Shown one piece after another: positions 45,947-58,100 of a DNA stretch of 64,000 nucleotides (position 1 is its first letter; each line of letters begins with the position of its first letter). Source of the DNA: Bursaphelenchus xylophilus (taxonomy: Eukaryota; Nematoda; Chromadorea; Rhabditida; Aphelenchoididae). The notes beneath the pieces were generated by a model, which was not told the DNA's origin, searched no databases, and worked only from the letters and a program-made list of their open reading frames with translations. The stretch covers positions 9,486,001 to 9,550,000 of the forward strand of contig CAJFCV020000004.1 in NCBI GenBank assembly GCA_904066235.2, written 5' to 3'. The position numbers and the translations under genes are program-made.

Positions 45947-46979
45947 CTGGGATAAATATGGGATGTTTGGGATAAATTTTATTTTTGATGATATTGTATA
46001 TGAAAAAACCATGTTAAAATTGAAAGAAATGTTTCTAAGGATCATGAAAAGTCGTAGAGAAATGATTTTTAGAGTTTCCCGGTACTTTTCCAAATTCAAT
46101 TGTTTTCGTGGTGGGACCCAAAAATATTTTCTGAAGCATTATTTCGCAATTTTTTAGGGTTATTTTTTGTTTTTTGTTGAGAAGATACTTAAAATTTAAT
46201 TTTTGGAAGCCATTTTTTATTGTGCAGGTTTTCGTGGCGAGACCCGAAATTTTTGTAAAAATTTTAGACAAAGTTTTCTAAAATTTCTGTTTGACATTTT
46301 CGCCAGTAATTCCCAGAAACTTTCCTATTCGTATTTTGCAGCCTTATTTTTCATTTCGTTCATGTTTTATTCCACCGCCTTATGACTTTCATTATGACCC
46401 ATTGTCACGCAAATATCTAATGAAACTTACCGAAATTTGGCCGCCATTTCCTCCACATACGTTTGTTTTTTGTCTGCGTCCCTCAGCACGTAGGGAGAAT
46501 ACTTGCAATTTGCATATTGGAACAACCTTTGACCCGGGCCTGTTTTTTTGTTTTTGTATGGAAGAATGTCGTGTTTGGAAGAGCGTTATAATTAAAAAAA
46601 GTGTTAAGAAACAAATGAAATAGTGGTGTTTATGGAACGTATGTGTTTTCTGGAGGGTGGGAGAGGGAGTTGGGTGAAGGGGGACCAAATTGAAATTTCT
46701 GAAACTTCAAAAAATCGGGTTATTGAATATCCAAAAAAATTCAAAAATTCAAAATTTTTTTCTCATATTTTTTATTGAAACTAGTCAAAAGTCAAGCTGT
46801 AAGTTTGTAAAGTTATATGCAAAAGTTTTTTCTCAAAATTTGCCAACATTATCGAGATTTTCAGGTAGAAAAAATCAAAAAATTTCATTTTTTCTTTCAA
46901 TTTTTTTTTTGATAAAAAACCCCATTTTTTCAAACTGCATTATCTAAAGTTTCTACGTAAAATCAATTTTCCCTATGCA

Positions 46980-48345
46980 CAGCATTCCGAATTATTTTTG
47001 CCGCCGACCGGCGTCCAAAAAAATGAAAAAATGAGATACGCCTCTTACATTTTTGCCAATATCTCGCTAGCCTCGAAGTGTAGCGTGAATCTGAAAATTG
47101 TGTTTCAAAGCTGACACATTTGTCCTTCAGAATATGTTAATTTTGTAATGATACTTGTTATGTACGGCAAGGAAACCGTTGCTGAAAAATGGCAAATTTC
47201 AACATTCAATGCCAGAAAAATATACTTTCTAAGTGCCAGATCGCAAAATTATGGGCCTCATTGTGTACAGCATCTTGAACACTATAAGATATAACAATTT
47301 CAGGCATTTTCTGGCCCGATTCGCAGAGTTATACCCGAAAAACTGCAATTTTGGCCTTCTTATTGAGCTGTCTGCACTTTATAAGTACATACAAAAAATC
47401 CCTCTTAAATTATTGTTGCCCAGGTTGTGATGGACCATTGCGCAAAATCTCAGCTTTCCAGGACTCCTCCGGAAAAAGTTATAACCGTTACAATGTGTGG
47501 CCCTTGTATGCCCAATATTTTGTAAAATACAGTACACCATGGTAAAAAATAGCTCTATATGGCCTACGTAAACTTACTCGAAACCTGAACACTGTTTCTC
47601 AGATTTTTCCGCACGAGGGACACGATTTCAAGTTTTCGCTATACTGAAGGGAAAACAGTGAAAAGTTGGGGACATAGCTGGGAAACTTTTATATGTAGTT
47701 GACCGTGTAATTACGATAAAATTTTTTTACCCCAACCAACGCGACAGCAACAATAGAAATTCCATCATATAACACCATATTGCACCATAGTTCACCGTAT
47801 TTTACTAAATATTGGACATACGAGGGTCTCATATTGTAACCGTTATAACTTTTTCCGTAGAGGTCGTGGAAGGTTGAGATTTTGCGCGATGGTCCATCAC
47901 AACCTGGGCAACAATAATTTAAGAGGGATTTTTTGTATGTACTTTTAAAGTGCAGATAGCTCGATAAGAAGGCCAAAATTGCAGTTTTTCGGGTATAACT
48001 CTGCGAATCGGGCCAGAAAATGCCTGAAATTGTTATATCTTATAGTGTTCAAGATGCTGTACACAATGAGGCCTATAATTTTGCGATCTGGCACTTAGAA
48101 AGTATATTTTTCTGGCATTGAATGTTGAAATTTGCCATTTTTCAGCAACGGTTTCCTTGCCGTACATAACAAGTATCATTACAAAATTAATATATTCTGA
48201 AGGACAAATGTGTCAGCTTTGAAACACATTTTTCAGATTCACGCTACACTTCGAGGCTAGCGAGATATTGGCAAAAATGTAAGAGGCGTATCTCATTTTT
48301 TCATTTTTTCGGACGCCGGTCGGCGGCAAAAATAATTCGGAATGC
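46980..48345. repeat. Long inverted repeat, arms about 560 bp
   Basis: Arms 46980-47540 and 47790-48345 are close reverse complements (markers: gccgccgaccggcgtcc, ttacatttttgccaatatct, cttgttatgtacggcaagga). The spacer is about 250 bp. A diverged single arm lies at 59400-59690, in an intron of the mosaic gene. Confidence 0.85.
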
Positions 48346-48941
48346 TGTGCTATGTGAAATTTGCAAAGAGATAAACGAAAAATGATTTTTCTAACCGCCT
48401 CTCTTCATTTTCCATGATCTCTCGTCTGCAAAGATCGTTTAATATCTCGGCTGAGGCTGCAAAGCACGGGCTAAAATTTTCAGGACTTGATTTGAGGCCA
48501 TTAGAGATTGTGATAGCCAAATTTGACAAAAATCGGGGATTTGTGCCTTGGGCAATTTGATATTGAAAAAAATTTTTCATTGCTGAAAAGGTTTTTTTAA
48601 ACTTTTTTTTTCATTTTGAATATCTCAATTTTTCGATCTTTACTGCCCTTCTGCATATTGTACCTGTTTACCTGATGCTTTTTGTTTAGTCTCGCAAAGT
48701 GGATTATGAGCTCTGTTTTGTGGCCCCATGTTACTCATTTAATTGACGTCAAAGTCGGTGTTTATAGGAGGGCCGCGGGATTATGGCGTGCCGTTTAACG
48801 TGTGCCTGTAATTTTGGGATCCTCCATTCAAATCTTCATCGTTTTCAGAAGTGATTCTGCTTCTCGATTTGGAACACTGGCTAGATTTTCGCTTTTTTCC
48901 TCGTCGACCCACTCACTGCAAAGCTTTCACAACACACGCCT

Positions 48942-50070
48942 ATGGAGTTTAAATTGTAAGTTGTTGGATTGTAAGCATTTTTTGAGAAAAAGAAATTTTG
49001 TAAAAATAAAAAATTTTTTTTTCAAAAAAATTATTTTTCACCCGTCAAAAGCACATAAAAATCATCAAAAAATTTTCAGAACGTTTTCCCTTACAACACT
49101 CGCACTTCTCCTCACAGTCTTCCTTTCACAGTCGAGCACGGCCTCAGCCAGCTTCCGACTTTGCGGCTTCAAACTCACAACGACGCTACAGCATTTGTGC
49201 AAACATAAGACCTGTGGTGGGTATCAGCTACACACGAGAAAACGTATGTTTTTTTATATATACTTTGAAATTTTTTAAAATTCGAAATGATCAACAGGGG
49301 GGACCAAGGCAAAAATTTTTGAAAAAATAAAAAAATTTGCTGACATTTTTTTTGTCGATTTTTATAAAAATAACGTCATTCTAAACGATTTTTTATAATC
49401 TTACCGTAATTTCCCTTCAAATTTCCCAGTTTCAAGCCGAAAAAAAGAACAGTTGCCACCTATCGGAATCGAACCGACGACCTTTGGTTTACAAGACCAA
49501 CGCTCTGCCCCTAAGCTAAGGTGGCGATGCGTGCGGAGCGGGCAGGAGTGCGTCCGAGTCCAGTGGGAAAGAAGAGGGGAGAACGGAGCTCCGATTTTTG
49601 TGGAATTGAAGGGAGATTTGGAAAAAAACTGCTGTTTTTTGAGATTTTTGGGGAGAAAATACGAATTTTGGCTTTTACACGAGAGTACAAGCCGCTTGGA
49701 AAATAAAAAAATTTTAATTCAAAAATTTTTTATTTTGAAAAATGAAAAAATCGGTCGTTTTTGAAGCAAAAAATTATCAAAAAAGTTGATAAAAGTCCAA
49801 AAAAATCAAGATGACTATTTATAAAGCCTTATTCAGCCATAAATTATCCTCTTTTCAGGGTCGATTGCGTCGTTTTTGGACGAAATTTCGGCCGAAGCGG
49901 CGGCCTTGGTGGACGAGCGACCCGCCGAGGAAGTGGACGAGCATCCGCTGCGGCCGCTGCTGGCCGACCTGCGGATACGGAAGAGGTCGGGGATTGCGAC
50001 CGAGTGCTGCGAGAAGCGCTGCAACCTGGCCTACCTTCGGACCTATTGTTGTGCCGGCTTCGAGGCCTGA
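48942..50070 (+). CDS. Insulin-like peptide precursor with eight cysteines
   Basis: Exons 48942-48955, 49080-49243 and 49859-50070 splice in phase to 129 aa. Residues 1 to about 27 are a signal peptide (LTTLALLLTVFLSQSSTASA). The B chain follows: FRLCGFKLTTTLQHLC has the canonical 11-residue gap between cysteines, plus a third cysteine (HKTC). HTRKR is a dibasic cleavage site. An acidic, proline-containing C-peptide (about 45 aa) ends in IRKR. The A chain GIATECCEKRCNLAYLRTYCC shows the insulin CC-x3-C-x8-C spacing with an extra final cysteine. Eight cysteines imply four disulphides, as in the nematode beta-type insulins. The retained C-peptide means both chains are probably cut free. The ligand would act on a DAF-2-type receptor. 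AATAAA at 50140-50145. A tRNA gene lies antisense in intron 2. Confidence 0.93.
49455..49525 (-). tRNA. tRNA-Thr(UGU)
   Basis: 71-nt cloverleaf on the minus strand. The acceptor stem GCCACCT pairs with AGGTGGC. A-box-like TTAGCTTAGGGGCAGAGC, anticodon arm TTGGT/CTTGTAA/ACCAA with anticodon TGT, and T arm GTCGG-TTCGATT-CCGAT are all intact, with no intron. It is nested antisense in intron 2 of the insulin-like gene. Confidence 0.93.
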
Positions 50071-50145
50071 CTCCAATCGTTTATTTAATTTATTTTTGCC
50101 ATTTGCAAGTGCATAAGGATCTCATTCTTTCGGTTGATTAATAAA

Positions 50146-51224
50146 CCTGTAATTGTTTGTGGTGTTGGGATGAGTTGCGGAGGTGGGAAGGGCGGCTATG
50201 GAGGTGTTTAAAATACGCCACAAACAGTGTATATAGCGAGACAGGAAGTCAGAGAGGGCGGCATGGTGAGCTACAGTTTGCACCGCGTCGCGACTTTTCG
50301 GGTCGACGACAGTTCGGGCCAATACAAAATCGGTCGAGATGGCAGGTAGGTGCCAAAAAAAGGGTTGGAGGAAGTTAATACGCGGCCTGGCAAAGTCGTT
50401 GGATAGTCAGCGGACGCTCTGCCAAGGCTCGGCGGAGAGTCGGCGAAGAATATTCCCACTCTTTCTAACTACAACTTGGGCCTGTCATATTTGGTGGACA
50501 GAAAACGGGGACCCTCAGCTTCAATCTGATATAAATTTTATAGAAATTGGTGGATTATTGGCGGAGAAATACTTGAAGTAAGGATGGAAGCTTCGGCTGA
50601 ACTACCATGTATAATATATTACTAACGTTAGTTTTCCTTACCCTGGGTTATTGTAACATATAAAACATCAAAATTTGCGCCAAAAAAGGGAAGATCCGAA
50701 ACTTTTATTTTTGTAAATACATGTGAAATACCTCAAACTAGATGGTAAGCTATCCTAGGACAATCTTATTATTTCTACTAACTAAGCCTTCTCCTAGCCT
50801 TCCCCACACATACAACGACGAACCGACGCGTTCCATTGTATCGTTGACCCGAGTTATCGCTGGCCCGAAAAGTCGATGTCGTACATCAATCTAAAGTCAA
50901 CTTGTTGAAATTTACCAATTTTAAAAGCTCACGTTGCGCGGAATTTTATTTTTCTATTCACTCCGTTTTGTGTAAAAACTTCTTCCAAGGCGTCTTTACA
51001 CAATTATTGCCATGACTTATGGCCATTATGGTTTTATCTCGTATTTCACACAAGTAAACTTCAGTCCGTACGAATTTATGTTATATAATAACACCATAGC
51101 ACCTAATGTGAAGTCTACATGCACAGACAAACAGAATGTGAGCTTCACAATACGAGTTTCGGCTGCTATCGTCAAGCAGCTGCGGTTTCTTCACTTAACA
51201 TCATATCAGCTATTATTTGATCGC
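50146..51224. other. Intergenic region with a family VII repeat
   Basis: Mostly occupied by the family VII copy at 50340-50890. The frame 51012-51224 is open and in frame with the chemoreceptor start but looks unlike a receptor N-terminus, so I left it out. Confidence 0.5.
50340..50890. repeat. Dispersed repeat, family VII, copy 3
   Basis: Shares ggatagtcagcggacgctc, ggttattgtaacatataaaa, tatcctaggac and the ctaactaagcct block with copies 1 and 2, in the same orientation. It has an extra insertion near 50480-50600. Confidence 0.6.
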
Positions 51225-53516
51225 ATGGAGGTCCACATCATCTTTGACTTTTCCTACTGCATCTTGGGCATTTTACTTTCATTTTATGTCATCTTTCTCG
51301 TGCTGTTCCGCACACATAATGGGAATGTGAGAGTGTACAAGAAAATGTTGATCATCAGTACTGTCATCGACATCATGTATGGGTGCTCAACGGCGTTCTC
51401 GATACCGGTAAGACGATTGTTTCCTCAGCCAGATTTTCTTTGAGTTTTGCACACATAGCAGGCATAGGTCACATATCAATTCCAGAAAGTTTTAGCTCGC
51501 TTTTGGCAGGCGCAGCCAAGGTATTTGATTTTGGGCCAGAGAGTGCGCAAAGGGCGGAGTGCGGATCAAAATGCACGTGCTTTTAAAGCAACTGTAGATT
51601 ATTCTAAGGGGCGACAAGTCCGAATTATTTTCCTGATAGGCTGACGGTGCTCCACAAAGTTCAGAACCCAAGTTCAAGTACAAATTATATCCTTTTCGAA
51701 GCCAAGAAAAAGTTCAGTTCAAGTCCTAGTTTAGGCATTCAAAACCTCCAAGTTCGAACCCAAGTCCAGAATGGCATTTTTTCGGAATCGTTACTGTAAA
51801 TTATTTCCTTTCTGTGTGTTGTCCATCAGTACGATAGAAGAAAAAATATTTTGTAATGCCCAAAATCGATTTTCTTTGAAAAGTTTTCTGTGCCTGACAT
51901 GTGAGACCCAAAAAATCTTTTGCCCAATTTTCCGCTTAAATACATATTAGCTACCGACTTTCAATCGCACTTATTTCTCCCATGTCTGAAGATTCCGAAT
52001 GTGCCAATAATTCCCGGGACTTTCAGAGCTACCTGTTCTGCGAAAAGAAGCTGTTTGTCCTCTTTGAAAATCCAGTCCTGCCGGACGATCCGAAGCTTCT
52101 TCTCCGTGCCTTTCAAATACAAACTTTCTTCATTTTCATCAACATCTTGATCGTCCCAATTCAGTTCTATTTCCGTTACATTGTGGTTTGCCAGCGCAAC
52201 TACAACTTCCGAATGGTGCTCAAGCCTTTATTAATTGCACTAGTCTACGTCTTTCTCCACGCCGCAATGATTCAGAGGACTTTTGAATTCAGAAACGAGG
52301 TGTACGATGAGATTTTAGTGGAGCAAGGACTTGATGTCAAGCGGGTGAAATATATGGTTGGAGATATTGTGAGAGTCTTTGAAGTTTTATTTTAAGCCTG
52401 TACCGTCGTTATTGACCGCATTTTCTATTGATAAAAATGAGCTACTTTTACAAGGGAGGTACCCCAACTGCGAGGCTCAGATTCTGTTTAAATTTAGTTC
52501 AGACTGATGCGAGGACATACAACAGATAATAAATTTAGCTTCCACTTCACCAGGTCAGCCGAGATGTTCAACTATCTTTGCAGACAAGAGGGTACGCGAA
52601 ACGCGAAGAACCGTCAGAGAGGAAAACGCTTTTTGGCCGTATTCTTGCTAATTTTGTCCGGATCAAGTCAAGTTTTTTTCGAAACGTTACCCACCCTTGT
52701 CAGAAATAGACATGAACTTTTTCATCCAAAAAATCAGCAAAAGAATGCCGTATTTTTCTCAACTCTTGGCCTAAAAATCTCTATCATTTCAGCGAAGCGA
52801 CGAAAAATTGATCAAACTTTCTTTCAAATTTCACCAGACGTCGCACTTGTAGTACTTCCTCTTCTACATGTGTTAGTATTTGTTATTTTAGGACAAAAAA
52901 TGTATCTTATGTAAAAAACCGCATTGACCCCAAATTTTTCCAGAGCAAGCATCATCTCCTCCTTTATTACATGCTCAATGGGCTTTTCATGGCATGCCTT
53001 ACATATCTCCTTGTTGGCGCCTATTACTGCCTAACCCGGCGAAGATTACGGAAGCTAAAATTTAGCTTGAGCGAGTCCACGAAACGAGCTCAACGACAAG
53101 TCGGTCAAATCGCCACAATCCAAGTGAGACCTCTTGAAAATTAATACTCAATACACGTCATAAATTTTCAGGCAATCTACCCAATGTTGTGTATATGCAC
53201 ACCTTGCATTATGATATGCACAGCGCCGTTGATTGGGCTAAAATCTCAACTGTTCGGCTGCATCTGCTCGACGCTATCTCACATCTTCCCGGTGCTCAAC
53301 GCTTTGTCAGTGATCATCTGTGTGCCTTCGTACCGGCGGAAAACCCTCCGATTTATACGGCGGGCAATCAGAAGGAAAAACGAAGTCACCGTGATAAAAG
53401 TCTCGTCCATAACACCAAATGATGGGGTGGAATTCTTGAAAGAAGGCTCGAATTTTGTATTGACAAGAGTTGAACATTCCGTGCAAGTCCTGGCACACAT
53501 ACCTAAGCCAAAATGA
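51225..53516 (+). CDS. Seven-transmembrane chemoreceptor (Str superfamily)
   Basis: Exons 51225-51407, 52027-52368, 52944-53123 and 53172-53516, all phase 0, total 349 aa, a normal length for these receptors. TM1 and TM2 are in exon 1 (SYCILGILLSFYVIFLVLF and KKMLIISTVIDIMYGC). TM3 to TM4 are in exon 2, with the FYFRYIVVC motif at the DRY position, then LLIALVYVFLHAAM. TM5 is in exon 3, followed by a basic third loop ending KRAQRQVGQI. TM6 and TM7 are in exon 4 and end in VPSYRRKT before a cytoplasmic tail. I chose the exon 2 acceptor at 52026 because the tempting one at 51957 is out of phase. Likely expressed in sensory neurons. An AATAAA follows at once (53519). Introns 1 and 2 carry family II repeats. 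Confidence 0.88.
51410..51600. repeat. Family II partial copy
   Basis: Begins two bases after the donor of chemoreceptor intron 1; has the ttgcacaca, atcaattcc.gaaagtttta and gcaggcgcagcc blocks. A family III half-end follows near 51625. Confidence 0.6.
52452..52875. repeat. Family II copy
   Basis: In chemoreceptor intron 2. Left end acaagggaggtaccccaact, right end gacgtcgcacttgtagtact. Interior diverged. Confidence 0.7.
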
Positions 53517-55116
53517 AAATAAAGAGTCAATGGTAAAGTGGATGATGTCATAATGAAAATTTATGCGATATTATGGAAAGCGCCAATTTTTGGCCGTATG
53601 TTATAATAGAAAGTTTCGCGAGAAAAAAATGATTTTTTTGTTCATCGCATAAACGAAAAATTTTATTAATAAAAAACGCACATGCCTCGAGTACCATCAG
53701 TCTGTCGGGAAATTAATGAGCACAATTTTGCACGCCGCTGAAAACGAAACTAATTTGATTTTGCAGACACTATCAAGATTTAGATTAGATAGTCGGGGTC
53801 TAATGAGGCCCAACTTGCCCTCTACTCCTATTAGTATGCCCCTAATAACCTGGAGACCACAGCTAGAGAATTCTAGCTGAAAAACTGCGAACTCACGCAA
53901 ATTGATTCCTGAGCTTGGACCACCAACGGACTGTATCAAGGGGACTTCCAACAATTTATAAATATAGGTTTATTTCCCAAACGAGTGACCGAAAAGCGAT
54001 TGGTCTATTAAATTTATATCAAAATATTCGTCGGTTTATGCTAATTTCTGGGAATTCTTCACGGAATCGTGAAAACACACACAATTTATTTTCTCGGCGC
54101 CGGTGCGATTTCGATGTGACATTGTGCTCACTATTTTCCAGACAGACTGATCAACCCTCGAAAAAATTGAATATCTTCCTATATCAATGATCATCCCAGC
54201 TCAAAAACTCATCAAAAACAAAAGCTTCGTAAAATTTCCACGCTTATTTCAAGGCGATTACAAAAAAATCGTCAAAAAGCGGCGGAAAAAGTCATAATTT
54301 GTTCTCGAATAAAAGTCGATGGAAGGAGAGAAAAGCGTCGATCTTAACCTTCCTAATCAAGACGGTTTGTGTTGGGGAACTAAATAAATCGAAACAGGGG
54401 AAAAAGGTGTGGTCATTGGGGTGGGAATCACGAAAGTTCCTCTAATTTGTATTTTTTTGCTATCTTGCGACCGTTTCCGTATTGTTTTAAATTTGCCGCC
54501 AATTCCGGGAATTTTTGACGTTTTTTTGTTTCGAAGTTAATTTTTTATTAGTATTCTTGATTTTTTCTAAAAGATGTTGTACAAATGGTCTTAAAAAATA
54601 ATTTTTATTTAGTTGATGGCAAAAAGGGTCTTTTCGCAAGCAATTTGTCACGCTTTTTTCGCTTCTTTTTTAATCAGGAGAGCCTTATAGTGACGCTTAG
54701 ATTTGCTATCAGTATGTCGGGAAAATAACAAGGAGTATGATAGAGATTTTGTAGTGACAACTCCATGGTACAGATAAGTATACCAGTATATTGAATTCAT
54801 CCACCGCTTTCAAAGTTATTTGAGTTTGTTGTGAACATTTAAAAATGCTTGGTTAACCTTATGGTGACTATTCAAGCCACTATTGCACCAGGAAACTTAG
54901 TTCGTGGCATCTACTGTCAAGCCCATTGTTTGGTTTTCCTGTTGTAAGCAAATGTCGGCTGATTTCCAAACTTGGCCGTAGAATCTCCGTGGTTCTTCTA
55001 GCTGCCCGAAAAAGTAGTTTCCCGCAAGCGTGGCGATTCAAAAGCGTGACAATTACTTATTATTTTCCGACAAACTGAAAGCCAATTTGAGCGTTCTTTT
55101 CAGATATGATTATAAA
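53517..55116. other. Intergenic region between chemoreceptor and mosaic gene
   Basis: No gene seen. Two family III half-ends (tcagtctgtcgggaaattaa near 53697 and tcagtatgtcgggaaaataa near 54710) lie about 1 kb apart in the same orientation. Confidence 0.5.
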
Positions 55117-58100
55117 ATGCTAGCCACGCTTTATCGCCACAGCCAGCTGTTGTTTGTAAATATTGGATTCGCGTTACTCTGTACATCTTCATTCGCTCTG
55201 GACGCAGAAAAAGAGGTTTTTTATAATGTCGGCGATCTCATAATTGAATGCCCTGAAGGTTGGTTGGCATAACATTTATAATATCAAAAACGACCTTGAT
55301 AATTGGAATTTTCAGATTACTTCCCTGTCGGCACTTATTGCTTTAAGATTACCAATGCCAGCTTCGATTTCCCGGCTGCCAAGCGTTATTGTGAGCTGAA
55401 TTAGTAAGTGGGGAATACGAGTTGGTTCCAGTTGATTCGCCGTTCTTTTTTAATTGGCTATCAGTCCGTCGGAAAAGCATGGTCTTTTTTAATGAAACTT
55501 GAAACAAATTCAGAATATTTTTTTCTGAGACATATGCGCGAATCCTAGCTCGCGCTTTGCAGAAACAACCGAAATTTTAGGTCTAAAGTTAGCGAAAATT
55601 TGTCAATTTTTGCCGAACTTCGGCACGAAGAGTTTTGTGCCTATTTGTACCATAGAGGGTAATGTTTCCACAGAATATCAATGTTTTCCGCGCAAAACTA
55701 GCAAAGTTATGGCCAAAAAGCGCATTTCTCTCTGACCGCTCTCCACGTTTAGCGTGCTCTCTCGACGGCAAAAATTGTTTAATATCTCGGTGGCGCCTGC
55801 AAAGCGCGAGCTAAAACTTTCAGGAAATGATACTTAGTTCGTGACCGACGTGTGTGCAGAATTTAAAGAAAATCTGAGCGTCGCACTTGGGGTACTTCCC
55901 TTGTTAGTGGAGAGATATTAATGTCTGCAATTCCTTCAAAATTATCACGTTTTGTTCCAAAATTTTATCTCCCTCGGTTCCGTTTCGACCGGAAACAATA
56001 ATTGGCTCTTATCTCAACTAGACTGCATTTTCCGGAAAAGCAAAGGCAAGAGCGCCGGAAGCTTTGCTGACCAAAAGTGATAAAGCCATAACGGACGGCT
56101 TTATCGGCTATTCTTCCTGGTGCTACAGTGGCGGACCTGATCCAGTGGCAAAAACCGTACCATGTTGCATGGGAAGTATCAAAAATGTGGCAAAATGTTT
56201 CCCTCTCCAAGTGAAAAAACTACGATTTTAAAAGCTCTTTTTGTGAGGGAAATGGCGTTCCTTTCAAAACAAAGTTTTTTCACTTGAAGAGTGAAGCATT
56301 TTGCTACATTTTTTATCCTTCCCGGATGTAAAATGGTACGTTTTTTGCCACTGGATCAGGTCCCCACTGTAACAGGAAAAGTTTGCCAAATTCAACCTCA
56401 GCTTTTTTTTGATGTTACCCACACTTTTTTCCGAAGTCGAAGTACTTGTAAAAAGCAGCGAAATTAAAGCCACTTCCCACACGACAAACATGACAATTTC
56501 AGTCAACGAACAAACTCTTTATACAACCTCTCCAATTGGTACTTGTCCCGTCAACTTGCCGATAATCTCTTTGAAAAAACCAAAATCAAAACGCTTTGGA
56601 CATCATGGCAAATCACCATCGACAAACCAAATTTTATGGACGATATTGAAAATGTTTACGTCATAAGCAATTCGAGTGCCAACGGCCGATCACGCCTTTT
56701 GAATCCGGACTGGGCCAGTCTTCAGCCGAAGCTGCCAAAAATGCGAGGATTCAAAGGCGGGACCTTGTGTGTGGCGTTTAACATCGACTTCACTGATCCG
56801 TTGAATTACGGCTGGAGTCTGGAGGACTGTAGCCAAGAAAGATACCCGGCACTTTGTCAAACATTTGGCTGTTTGAACAGTAAGTTGGTTGGAGGGGAAG
56901 GGCTGGTAGCAACGATCAAACGTCTGCACAAAAAACTGCGGCAGCCCGAAAAAGTAGTTTTTTATAGAGAGGTGTTGTTGCACAAAAATTTGTTGTACAT
57001 TCACTCTATTGTACAGGGTGGGCCACTTGAAACTTCCAACCTCCTTTCAGGTATTTCTCCGCCAATAATGCACCAATTTCTATAAAATTTATATCAAATT
57101 AAAGCTGAGACACCCCATTTCTTGACCACCAAATATGGCCCGTCTAAGTTCACTTGAGGGTAGTAGTGAGAGCTAGAAATATTGCAGCTATATCCTATTT
57201 TGGATAATGTAGGAAAACGCCCAAACGCGACACTGAGCTTTTTTTTTGGCCCTCGTGGGCATGTATGGCCTGGAATACGGTTCATTTCTTGAAGGTTTTA
57301 CAGTGTATCTTGTAAGATAAAATGAGATATTCAACGATTTTTGCATCCGAAAAAGTACAGGTAACACGGAGAGCGGTCAGAGAAAATTGGCCGCATTTTT
57401 GCGAATTTTTCCTGGAAAAATTTTTTGAAAAATAAAGCTGATCGTGAAGTTTTTTTCACGGTTAAATTTTCAAAAAAGTGTTGGTTTTAGTTAACTTTCA
57501 GACTAAAAATCTTGGTCGTCTATGCAAAACGAAAGCTGGAAATCTCATACTTTTTTACAAGATAACTTTTCAGTGAAGGACCAAAACCTGACCCAATTCC
57601 GTTGCAAAGACGATACCAAATGCATCTCCATGACGCAGCGATGTGATCAAAGGCAGGACTGTTGGGATGGCAGCGATGAGGAGGGCTGTACAAAGAAGTT
57701 CGAAAAAGAAACCGTAAATTGTGAAGACTTTCACACGCAAGAAGACAATTTTGGGACGATACAAGTCGGGAGATTTGCAAGTTCAGCCGCCAAAAATTGC
57801 GTTTGGCATATTCGTTTCAAAGATGCGGACAGAATACGGGTTAATGTGAGTTTTCAAACATGTCGGCATGTCAGTAAACATGTGAAGAAAAAAATTGGTT
57901 CAAAAGAAAAAAATATCTGAATATTTTTTTATTTTTTAGTTGATGCTGTCAAGAAAGAGAAAGACAGGATACATTTCGATAAAAGATGCGGAAAGCGAGC
58001 TGGAGGAGAGGCTGAATTCAAAGAAAAATTCGATTGAAGTCCCACCAGACGTCTTCATTCGCTACAATGATTTGGTCGACACGCATGGCGGATTCAAATT

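Larger units (their letters stand above)
28600..48941. other. 20-kb gene-poor region dense in fold-back repeats
   Basis: I find no splice-consistent gene here. It is filled by the repeats listed separately, plus AT-rich filler. Partial copies seen include family II near 32385-32480 and 48345-48520, family II termini folded on themselves at 32001-32066, and family III half-ends at 33655-33720. A possible mariner-like end lies at about 35853-35890 (ttaggctggtaaaaaagtac). A small open frame at 39538-39744 has no recognisable product. Confidence 0.55.

Noticed and set aside
46392..46688. 98-codon minus-strand frame with a hydrophobic stretch
   Set aside because: No partner exons, atypical composition and no recognisable domain.
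51908..52150. Open frame overlapping the second chemoreceptor exon in another frame
   Set aside because: The overlapping frame encodes clear receptor transmembrane segments and splices in phase; this one does not.
55914..56140. Possible extra C-type lectin exon (frame reading ISLGSVSTGNNNWLLSQL)
   Set aside because: It looked lectin-like, but exons 55316-55403 and 56503-56879 already join in phase, and no proper acceptor/donor pair brackets the segment.
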